Shown here: positions 8,001-13,309 of the stretch, piece after piece | Position numbering within the stretch: the stretch's first letter is position 1 | Layout of the letters: every line of letters starts with the position of its first letter | Origin: JBBRMY01 sp038230595 | Lineage (GTDB): Bacteria > Bacteroidota > Ignavibacteria > Tepidaquicellales > Tepidaquicellaceae | Assembly (NCBI GenBank): GCA_038230595.1 | Contig: JBBRMY010000067.1 | Coordinates: 1-13,309 of the forward strand | Length of the DNA: 13,309 nt | Direction of reading: 5' to 3' | Program-made: the position numbers and the translations under genes | Notes under the pieces: model-generated | Told to the model about the DNA's origin: nothing | The model's database searches: none | What the model saw: only the letters and a program-made list of their open reading frames with translations

Positions 8001-9788
8001 AACAGAGTTGGCAGACTTGATGCGATCGTTGACTATAATGACAATCACATTGCTCCAAATATCAGCTTTTATAATGAGAATAACGAGGGCAGACTTTTAA
8101 TAAACGGACTTTTCCCTTATGCAAATCCTCTTAAATCGAACGATACTTCATTCGTAACAGAATTCTATAAAAATGAGCCGGTTAAAATAAATGTAGACGC
8201 AAAGAATTTTCAGCTTAAAATAATTCAGCAGCTGATCCCGCTAACATCTCATCTTTCAGGTACACTTGAAGGAAAAATAAATTTCGGAGGAATAGTCAGT
8301 AAACCTGAGCTTTCAGGATTAATGAAAATACGCGAAGGTTCTTTATTAGTTGATATGACAAAAATGTTCTATAAGTTTGATGTAGACCTGAACACAGAGC
8401 AGCAAAAAGTAAAGATCGATAACTTCCGGCTTTTCACACCTGATACACAGGGCAGATATCTCCATGGAAATGGATATGTTGACTTTACGAATATAAGAGT
8501 AAGCGATGTTGATGTCGTATTTGACGGAGATACAAAGATCTTCGCAAAAGAGAACGGGCTTACAACTTTAGGTATAGAAGGAGATCTTATCGGTGGAAGC
8601 GGAAGAATTCCGCTTCGTCTTAAAGGAAATTCAAATGGGCTGCTTTTGTCCGGCGAGTTGAATTTGATTGATGGAAATATTTCTATCGACCCTGAAAAAA
8701 AGGAAACTGAATATGCATATGATGACGATTTTAAATATATTCTTCAGCTTGATTCATCAGCTTATAATAAAGATTCTATTCCACAGATGATGAGTGGTCT
8801 GCGGGACAGTATAAGCACAAAAAAGAAAAAAGACTTAAATCCATTTGAAACATTTTTTTTAGCAGGCAAGGAAGACTCCATTTCGGCTAAAAAAGATAAT
8901 TTTTTCGTTTATGATATAAATATTACAAACAGCAATAATATTTTTGTCAGATTTATAACAAATGAAAAGTCGAGACAGGAGTTTTTTGGAGATGTTAGCA
9001 TGAATCTTTTTGCAGATAACCGGAATAACGGAACTCTTGAAGCGCGAGGCAGAGTAAATATGGGGGATAATTCTTTTTATAAATTTTATAAGAATTTCAA
9101 AGCAACAGGTTTTCTTGATTTTAACGGACCACTGACGGAGCCTGAGCTGAATATTAATGGAGTTTATACTACTACAAGGAATAAGCCAAATGATCCGAGT
9201 AATTCAACACAGGATGTTGAAATTGATCTTAAAGTAACAGGAAAAGCTTCAAATATTAATCTTGGATGGACAGTTTATATTAATGGGTCTATATTAAGCT
9301 CCAATGATCCTTCTGCTGACGCTATTACTTTTATAGTTTTTGGAAAATTTCAGGATGAACTGTCAGCTTCAGAAAATTTGTCTATTGCCTCATCTGTAGG
9401 TGGGGTAAGTGCTAATATCGGAGCTGTATTCGTCTCAAATTATTTTACTAATTTCATTCAGCAGGTAATTCCCTTTATTGTAAATACCGATATAAATTAT
9501 GTAGACAGCAAGACAGGCAGTGTGGCTCAGAATACCGATCTCAGAGTAACAGCTCAGTTCGGTGATGCAATAGTAAGGGTTGGAGGACAGATCTTTGATG
9601 ATATTTCAAATACAAATATTATTATCCAATATCCGATAGATAAGCTTTTGAAATTGAAAGCTATTCAGAATAAGCTGATATTACAGCTGGAGAGAACTAA
9701 CGATCCTCTTACTTCTTCAAACGTTACACAATCCGGTACTAATGAAACAAGGACCGGAGCAATTATTTTTTATAAAATTAAATTTTAA
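5013..9788 (+). CDS. tamB: TamB-like translocation and assembly module protein
   Basis: This 1591-residue AsmA/TamB-type envelope protein has a polar, Asn/Pro-rich cytoplasmic N-terminus of about 65 residues and then one membrane anchor at about 67-89 (SFYSLLTFIILLICILIFVQ). A very long periplasmic region of repeating beta-strand units follows. The C-terminal TamB (DUF490) domain covers roughly the last 350 residues and includes GTLEARGRVNMGDNSFYKFY, DFNGPLTEPELNINGVY, DAITFIVFGKFQDEL and a final strand ending in Phe. TamB-family proteins form a hydrophobic beta groove spanning the periplasm and are linked to outer-membrane protein assembly and phospholipid transport. A Lys- and Asp-rich insert near residues 1225-1292 interrupts the C-terminal part and is probably a disordered loop. 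The gene starts 12 nt after rfaE2, so it is probably in the same operon. No TamA/BamA-like partner is in the window. Confidence 0.93.
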   Translation: MNDENINNDDNIPPGKNSPANTGNIRGNKKQHLRSEPNPVEQPNNLNPDPPLQPKNKRTFRQKTLRFSFYSLLTFIILLICILIFVQTSYFKNWALHFAVDKVNTGLVDRDSRLYIESIEGNIISGFKLHDVSLRVKKDTLVKVNVIDAAFDLFGILNKNIYISKFQLYSPQINFAKIKDKNDSLVWNYAYVLGPTIKDPADTLVKKFDWKITLDKFELIQANFRMIQDRDLNIPVDQIPIAVSDTFNTTNLYLKHLNLELAARYIEEYQTIEIKKLNFETNSTFRLKNLSFQAKVNRNKDTRISNLSFASDRTAFTIKTLYMDKLDPLERKVIYEEFRNNNIELELKTDKFDFKDLIYFLPGIDFLNGRVYLDLKAKGTYGNIDIERLILKTDRSYYNLAGKVKGLHEPGDSLYMDIVSNGSVLDGGDTRDIIPGLHVPDYSYIGPVNADFHYIGYPKRFDADVNIRSRVGNVSGKAFMDLEPRDIFYKGDIRTSNVNLGRIFKDPVLESSITGTFNINANGTDYKRMRAKIIYEISNTKFLKQNITRSGGIVEMNNGSANVDVNYTTNYMDSKIQGKIGFRDLKNLTYDIKGNAGRLNIAGLTGDASQSSNLNFTYEIKGSGTSLSNLNGDVKLNFQPSEYGKYQIPLTTLSGYIHKNSDSTDINLSSPFLDIRANGKYTFSDIPTLISNNISGIKEHIASIIKNDSLSNDPVITVKIASGFRSGNNASFAYDINIKDFTPLANLVKVDKINFTAKLKGEVVNEKNLFSVKLDTGIVQKFFYGELKDTTFYTKRVNLSGILENRPDTGGNDNYIGKVDLKAIALNVSGQKFDSLTFEANGGKNDNKFTAYVVLDSNQKVFTTAKTLFYNDSTVFVFDTLGLKYKDYTLQDADSLVLAYITSPGDNYINFERFRVTEFSQRININGKYSLNNSSDLTVSLNNIDLHRLQLRQNPDIEVDEAILGNIRRLAITYKGTLDDPDLHLEANSDILRVANNRVGRLDAIVDYNDNHIAPNISFYNENNEGRLLINGLFPYANPLKSNDTSFVTEFYKNEPVKINVDAKNFQLKIIQQLIPLTSHLSGTLEGKINFGGIVSKPELSGLMKIREGSLLVDMTKMFYKFDVDLNTEQQKVKIDNFRLFTPDTQGRYLHGNGYVDFTNIRVSDVDVVFDGDTKIFAKENGLTTLGIEGDLIGGSGRIPLRLKGNSNGLLLSGELNLIDGNISIDPEKKETEYAYDDDFKYILQLDSSAYNKDSIPQMMSGLRDSISTKKKKDLNPFETFFLAGKEDSISAKKDNFFVYDINITNSNNIFVRFITNEKSRQEFFGDVSMNLFADNRNNGTLEARGRVNMGDNSFYKFYKNFKATGFLDFNGPLTEPELNINGVYTTTRNKPNDPSNSTQDVEIDLKVTGKASNINLGWTVYINGSILSSNDPSADAITFIVFGKFQDELSASENLSIASSVGGVSANIGAVFVSNYFTNFIQQVIPFIVNTDINYVDSKTGSVAQNTDLRVTAQFGDAIVRVGGQIFDDISNTNIIIQYPIDKLLKLKAIQNKLILQLERTNDPLTSSNVTQSGTNETRTGAIIFYKIKF

Positions 9789-12057
9789 TATTATTAATCT
9801 CTCAGATAAAATATTCTCATTCCTAAGTCAGGACAAGGACCGCTCACATAGATTTCACAGCATTCTAAAGAATATCGGGATCTCACATGGGCAGAAAGAG
9901 CTGCTTTATACAACTCTTATGGAAATGATCAAAAATGGTCTCATCGAAAAGCAGGGAAAGCACTATGGCTTAGCCGGAGCAAAACCTCTCGAAAGTTCTT
10001 ATAATGAAGCTGAAAAGCCGCATAAAAAAAATGATCGTGATAAACGGAAAAGAAAAGCTACTGTTAATATTTCTTCGCCTGAAATTTCTACAGTTAAAGA
10101 ACGATCTTCAAAAAGAACTTCGGTTAAAACTTCATCGGTTAAAAATCCAGGCTCTAAAAGCACTTCTTTTAACGGCATAGTAGTATTCGGATCGGATGGA
10201 AGGTTAGCTGTAAGCTCATCCGATGGGGAGATGAGCGCAATTCGGATACTTGAAAAGCCGAGAGATCTTGGTATTGATGACAGAGTTATTTTTGACGTCA
10301 GCGAAACCGATGGCGAAAAAGGCGCACTCATTACAAAAGTAATAAAAAAAGAAATTAATTTTCTTTCAGGCAATTTTGAAATAAAAAGCCACCAGGGAAT
10401 TGTTTATTCAGATGGAAGGAACAGCCGACAGATACTTATTAGCAAAAGGGATTTCAACGGAGCAGTTCCCGGAGATAAAGTTAATGTAGAAATTTTAAAT
10501 CCTGAAGATATAAATAATGAAAGCTTTGATCTTGAAGGTAAGATAATTGAGATCTTAGGAAAAGCAGGTGAAACCGATGCAGAGTTGCTTTCCATAGCAA
10601 GAAAATATCATCTGGAAAAAGAATTCCCTGCAGATGTAATGGAAGAAGCTAAAAAGATCAAGTTCAGATCTGTTGTAAAAGACAGGCTTGACCTAAGAGA
10701 AGATAATATTTTTACTATTGACCCTGTTGATGCAAGAGATTTTGATGATGCAGTTTCAATAAAAAAGACAACAACAGGCTATAAGATAGGAGTTCATATA
10801 GCAGATGTATCTCACTATGTGAAGCCGGGAAGTCCGCTTGATATCGAAGCATTAAAAAGAGCAACAAGCGTTTACTTTGTTACTGGAGTAATACCAATGC
10901 TTCCGGAAAAGCTTTCAAATGATATCTGCTCACTAAAGCCGAATGTTGACAGACTCACGTATTCAGTAATTTTTGAGTTGAGCAAAACTCTTGAACTCAA
11001 AAAATTTGATATAAAGAAAACTATAATAAACAGTAAAAGAAGATTTAGTTATGAAGAAGCACAGCAGGTTATTGAAACAGGTAAGGGTGATTTTGCAGCA
11101 GAGTTAAAGCTGATGTATGAGGTTACACAAAAGCTTACTAAGAAGAGAATTTCTGAAGGTGCATTGGATTTCGGTTCAAAAGAAGTAAAATTCGTATTTG
11201 ATAAAAAAGGTAAAGTAAGTGAAATAAAGATCAAAGAAAGATTAGACTCAATGAGACTGATCGAAGAGTTTATGCTCTTGGCAAATAAATGTGCAACACT
11301 ATTTATTCGTGACATGGCAAAAGAAAAAGGATTTAAGATACCATTTGTTTACCGAGTTCATGACGATCCTGATGCTGCAAAGATAAAAAAAGTTACAGAA
11401 TTCGTAAAGCAATTCGGATACAAGATAAATGTTAAAGACAAGAAATCGATCAATGAAGTCATTGAAAGTGTCAAAGGACGAAAGGAAGAATACATAATAA
11501 ATGATATGATCATCCGGTCAATGGCAAAGGCCATTTATTCAGAAAATAATATAGGACATTACGGACTTGGATTTGAATTTTACACGCACTTTACCTCCCC
11601 TATCCGGAGATATCCTGATCTTATAATTCACAGAATGCTGAATGAATATATTACTGAACCTAAGACTATAAAAAAGAAAGTTGATTATTACAAAACACTA
11701 TTGCCAGGAATAGTAAAGCATTGTTCTGAAAAAGAGCAAAATGCAACTCAGGCAGAAAGAGAATCGATCAAGATAAAGCAAATAGAATATCTGCAAAGCC
11801 GGATCGGAGATGTTTACGAAGGTATGGTTTCAGCAATTGTTCAGTACGGAATGTTTGTTGAGATCAATGATCTTTTAATTGAAGGCATGGTAAGATTTCA
11901 GGATATTCAGGATGACTATTATGAATACGATGAGAAAAGACACATGGCAATTGGAAGAAGAAGAAAAAGGATCTTTCAGGCAGGACAGACTGTAAAAATA
12001 AAAGTCAGCAAAGTAAATATGGAAAACAAGAAAATCGATTTCGCATTAGTGCAGTAG
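9742..12057 (+). CDS. rnr: Ribonuclease R (RNase II/RNB family exoribonuclease)
   Basis: This 771-residue 3'-to-5' exoribonuclease degrades structured RNA. From the N-terminus it has a winged-helix domain (about 15-72), a Lys/Arg/Ser-rich linker (about 90-140), two cold-shock OB domains (about 143-290), the RNB catalytic domain (about 315-650) and an S1 domain from about 688. The metal-binding signature DPVDARDFDD gives D327, D333, D335 and D336, with the same spacing as the E. coli RNase R catalytic aspartates. The motif beginning H616 (HFTSPIRRYPDLIIHR) is the family's conserved RNA-binding segment. The protein stops right after S1 and lacks the basic tail of E. coli RNase R. The ATG at 9742 lies 47 nt inside tamB. 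The first ~15 residues are not conserved-looking, so the true start could be slightly downstream, but no ATG/GTG/TTG near the tamB stop is obviously better. Confidence 0.94.
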   Translation: MKQGPEQLFFIKLNFNIINLSDKIFSFLSQDKDRSHRFHSILKNIGISHGQKELLYTTLMEMIKNGLIEKQGKHYGLAGAKPLESSYNEAEKPHKKNDRDKRKRKATVNISSPEISTVKERSSKRTSVKTSSVKNPGSKSTSFNGIVVFGSDGRLAVSSSDGEMSAIRILEKPRDLGIDDRVIFDVSETDGEKGALITKVIKKEINFLSGNFEIKSHQGIVYSDGRNSRQILISKRDFNGAVPGDKVNVEILNPEDINNESFDLEGKIIEILGKAGETDAELLSIARKYHLEKEFPADVMEEAKKIKFRSVVKDRLDLREDNIFTIDPVDARDFDDAVSIKKTTTGYKIGVHIADVSHYVKPGSPLDIEALKRATSVYFVTGVIPMLPEKLSNDICSLKPNVDRLTYSVIFELSKTLELKKFDIKKTIINSKRRFSYEEAQQVIETGKGDFAAELKLMYEVTQKLTKKRISEGALDFGSKEVKFVFDKKGKVSEIKIKERLDSMRLIEEFMLLANKCATLFIRDMAKEKGFKIPFVYRVHDDPDAAKIKKVTEFVKQFGYKINVKDKKSINEVIESVKGRKEEYIINDMIIRSMAKAIYSENNIGHYGLGFEFYTHFTSPIRRYPDLIIHRMLNEYITEPKTIKKKVDYYKTLLPGIVKHCSEKEQNATQAERESIKIKQIEYLQSRIGDVYEGMVSAIVQYGMFVEINDLLIEGMVRFQDIQDDYYEYDEKRHMAIGRRRKRIFQAGQTVKIKVSKVNMENKKIDFALVQ

Positions 12058-12120
12058 GAATACAAATTTTAATATAATTTTTAAAACTTATATAATTTTA
12101 TTCATAACTGTAGAAAACCA

Positions 12121-12326
12121 GCCCCGAAGGGGCAAAATATATTAGCATAGGGCGAAGCCCTATGAGAAACATCAAAACAATATGAGCCCCAAGGGGCTGC
12201 ATAAATCAGCATAGGGCGAAGCCCTATGAGAAACATCAAAACAATATGAGCCCCAACGGGGCGATATAAATCAGCATAGGGCGAAGCCCTATGAAAACAT
12301 CAAAACATTATGAGCCCCAACGGGGC
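12121..12326 (+). repeat. Tandem 64-65 bp composite palindrome units, about 3.5 copies
   Basis: Each unit has palindrome A (stem GCCCC/GGGGC, 2-3 nt loop), a 12-nt AT-rich spacer, palindrome B (CATAGGGC-GAA-GCCCTATG) and a 20-21 nt linker such as AGAAACATCAAAACAATATG plus A. A copies are at 12121-12133, 12186-12197, 12250-12262 and 12314-12326. B copies are at 12146-12164, 12210-12228 and 12275-12293, all three identical. The fourth A has no intact B after it. The sequence 12327-12397 to the transposase stop is otherwise AT-rich, with one small hairpin. The stretch 12058-12120 after rnr holds no open frame and no clear terminator. Confidence 0.92.
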
Positions 12327-12355
12327 GAAATAAAAACCAATCCTATTCAATCACC

Positions 12356-12373
12356 TAAATCAAAACTGATTTA
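12356..12373. repeat. Short perfect inverted repeat downstream of the transposase gene
   Basis: TAAATCA (12356-12362) and TGATTTA (12367-12373) pair perfectly around the 4-nt loop AAAC. It lies about 25 nt beyond the transposase stop codon on the minus strand. No T-run follows on either strand, so a terminator role is only weakly supported. It could instead be a remnant of the neighbouring palindrome units, since ATCAAAAC at 12359-12366 also occurs in their linkers. Confidence 0.45.
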
Positions 12374-12397
12374 TTCTTAACTGATTCTCTTTACTCC

Positions 12398-12850
12398 TCA
12401 TTCCCACACATATCTTTCATCGTACTCCACTTTATATTTCATTAAAAAATCACGATATTCCTCCTGAAACGTTTTCTTTTTATGATGTTCATTCTGATTC
12501 TCAATATACTTAATTACGCCGTCTAATCTATCCGGTTCAACTGAAAAAGAACCATATCCATCCTGCCAATAAAAGTCTTTTAGATCATCTCCTTTTGTTT
12601 TTATCCATTTTGAAGAAGAAGATTTAAGATCCTGCATAAATTTAATCAGAGTATGTTTTTTAGAAAGTAAACAAAGTATGTGAATATGATCTGTGTGACC
12701 ACCTACTTTTAATGGGATAAATTCATTTGATTTACATATTGTGGCAATATAAGCATAAAGTTCTGTATCAATTGGGGATTTTATAAAAGGCTGGCGATGT
12801 TTTGTACTAAATATTATATGGGAATAATTTTTTACTAAAGATTGACCCAT
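12398..12850 (-). CDS. IS200-like Y1 transposase, REP-associated (RAYT) type
   Basis: This 150-residue single-domain HUH endonuclease is of the Y1_Tnp (IS200/IS605 TnpA-like) family. The metal-binding HUH motif is H55-I-H57 in GGHTDHIHIL, and the nucleophilic tyrosine is most likely Y115 in VIKYIENQNEHHKK. FSTKHRQPF near the N-terminus and WQDGYGSFSV at 95-104 are also typical. Such enzymes nick and rejoin single-stranded DNA at hairpins through a 5'-phosphotyrosine link. All key residues are present and the frame is intact, so it may be active. No accessory tnpB gene is present. The flanking palindromes on both sides argue for the REP-associated subgroup rather than a plain IS200. Start is the ATG at 12850-12848; there is no clear ribosome binding site. 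The gene runs opposite to rnr. Confidence 0.9.
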   Translation of the reverse strand: MGQSLVKNYSHIIFSTKHRQPFIKSPIDTELYAYIATICKSNEFIPLKVGGHTDHIHILCLLSKKHTLIKFMQDLKSSSSKWIKTKGDDLKDFYWQDGYGSFSVEPDRLDGVIKYIENQNEHHKKKTFQEEYRDFLMKYKVEYDERYVWE

Positions 12851-12884
12851 AGATTATAAATTTTATTTAAAAAAAACTTATATC

Positions 12885-12963
12885 GCCCTTTCAGGGCTAA
12901 TCTTAATTAATTCTTTTTTCATAGGGCTACGCCCTATGCTGTTATATTTCGCCCCTTCGGGGC
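12885..12963 (-). repeat. Inverted copy of the composite palindrome unit on the 5' side of the transposase gene
   Basis: Read on the minus strand the order is A (GCCCC-GAA-GGGGC, 12963-12951), a 12-nt spacer, B (CATAGGGC-GTA-GCCCTATG, 12938-12920), a 22-nt linker, and a variant A (GCCCT-GAA-AGGGC, 12897-12885). This repeats the order and spacings of the left-hand array in the opposite orientation. The variant A carries a paired change in its innermost stem base pair. The palindrome at 12885 ends about 35 nt upstream of the transposase start codon. Confidence 0.88.
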
Positions 12964-12971
12964 AAGTGCTA

Positions 12972-13053
12972 TCAAACTGTATTCAAAATTAAAATCCCTC
13001 AAACTGTATTCAAAAATTAAAATCCCTCAAACTGTATTCAAAACTAAAATCCC
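12972..13053. repeat. Three tandem copies of a 27-28 bp direct repeat
   Basis: The copies are 12972-12998, 12999-13026 and 13027-13053, each beginning TCAAACTGTATTCAAAA and ending AAAATCCC. Copy 2 has one extra A in an A-run, and copy 3 has a C in place of a T in the AAATTAAAA part. They are not palindromic and share no sequence with the neighbouring GC-rich palindromes. The array ends three bases before the aminopeptidase stop codon, in its 3' untranslated region. Confidence 0.93.
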
Positions 13054-13056
13054 TAC

Positions 13057-13309
13057 TTACTTCCCTGCCATCATTGCTTCAATTTCGTGGAGTTCTTTGC
13101 CAAGGGATGAGGTCATGTTCACATTCCCACTCTTTGTAATTAGTATATCATCTTCAATTCTTACACCTATACCCCAGTATTTTTTATCAACTGTTTTGGA
13201 ATCTTCAGGAAAATACAAGCCTGGTTCAATAGTTACAACATCACCTTCTCTTAGTGTATCGTAATCTGATGTCGATGTTATGCTATGTGGACTTGCATCA
13301 TGAGTATTC
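13057..13309 (-). CDS. M24 family metallopeptidase, aminopeptidase P-like (C-terminal part only)
   Basis: The reverse strand from the window edge to the TAA at 13059-13057 encodes 83 residues of the pita-bread metallopeptidase fold. The landmarks are an HD pair near the start (NTHDAS), REGDVVTIEPGLYFP, and YWGIGVRIEDDILIT. The Glu in TIEPGLYFP and the Glu in VRIEDD are two of the metal ligands of the M24 family, and GLYFP with GVRIEDD is characteristic of Xaa-Pro aminopeptidases (PepP), which remove N-terminal residues preceding proline. The N-terminal part and the remaining ligands lie beyond the window, so completeness cannot be judged. The gene converges on rnr, with the repeat region between. 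Confidence 0.88.
   Translation of the reverse strand, partial: NTHDASPHSITSTSDYDTLREGDVVTIEPGLYFPEDSKTVDKKYWGIGVRIEDDILITKSGNVNMTSSLGKELHEIEAMMAGK

Larger units (their letters stand above)
12121..12963. mobile_element. REP-like palindrome cluster with its own Y1 transposase (RAYT-type locus)
   Basis: A 150-aa HUH transposase gene on the minus strand is bracketed by two sets of GC-rich palindromes with the same internal design, the right set in inverted orientation relative to the left. This is the layout of REP-associated tyrosine transposase loci: the enzyme is thought to recognise the palindromes as single-stranded hairpins and to have spread them through the genome. No classical IS terminal repeats or target-site duplication are evident. 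The whole block occupies the gap between two convergent genes, rnr and the aminopeptidase. The boundaries given are the outermost palindromes, not proven element ends. Confidence 0.65.

Noticed and set aside
9999..10373. A 124-codon minus-strand open frame within rnr
   Set aside because: It is the antisense shadow of the RNase R linker and OB region, with no recognisable motifs, while the plus-strand frame has clear domain signatures.
12121..12326. The GC-rich palindromes as ordinary intrinsic terminators of rnr
   Set aside because: None is followed by a T-run on the plus strand, and their repeated composite layout shared with the other side of the transposase indicates a REP-like origin. 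Secondary use in 3'-end formation remains possible.
12853..12858. TATAAT on the minus strand just before the transposase start codon as its promoter
   Set aside because: It ends two bases before the ATG, so transcription would begin inside the coding region. The surrounding sequence is so AT-rich that such a hexamer is unremarkable.
12972..13053. The three direct repeats as a small CRISPR array
   Set aside because: The copies abut each other with no unique spacers, and no cas gene is present in the window.
12972..13053. Minus-strand TACAGTTTG in each repeat as a Bacteroidota -7 promoter box
   Set aside because: There are three bases between TA and TTTG rather than two, and no gene lies at a suitable distance downstream on that strand.

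Overview
The window comes from an AT-rich Gram-negative bacterium. I would place it in the Bacteroidota/Ignavibacteriota (FCB) group. The grounds are a TonB-type C-terminus, an outer-membrane barrel with an 'SQ'-type signal peptide end, TamB, split heptose-activation enzymes, few clear Shine-Dalgarno sequences, and an IS200-like transposase among GCCCC/GGGGC palindromes. This placement is inference from gene style, not a database match.

Layout. Positions 1-76 hold the end of a TonB-like protein, followed by a strong hairpin-plus-T-run terminator. An intergenic region with a promoter-like element and a perfect 18-bp palindrome leads into a plus-strand run of eight genes ending at 12057: an outer-membrane beta-barrel protein; a multi-pass GT-C-type glycosyltransferase; two overlapping 4-TM EamA/SMR-like half-transporters; rfaE1 (heptose-7-phosphate kinase); rfaE2 (heptose-1-phosphate adenylyltransferase); tamB; and rnr (RNase R). 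Spacing is tight or overlapping except for about 90 nt before rfaE1, so there may be two transcription units.

Most of the run concerns the cell envelope. The glycosyltransferase with two small flippase-like subunits resembles the ArnT/ArnE/ArnF arrangement: moving a lipid-linked sugar across the inner membrane and transferring it on the periplasmic side. RfaE1 and RfaE2 make ADP-activated heptose for LPS core. TamB bridges the periplasm for outer-membrane assembly. RNase R is the housekeeping exception.

From 12058 the character changes. The gap between rnr (plus) and a convergent M24 aminopeptidase P-type gene (minus, cut by the window end) holds a REP-like locus: a 150-aa Y1/HUH transposase of the REP-associated (RAYT) kind. 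On one side lie about 3.5 tandem copies of a 64-65 bp composite unit of two palindromes separated by exactly 12 nt. On the other side lies an inverted copy of the same design. A separate 27-28 bp repeat, present three times in tandem, ends three bases from the aminopeptidase stop codon. This locus is the most unusual part of the window.
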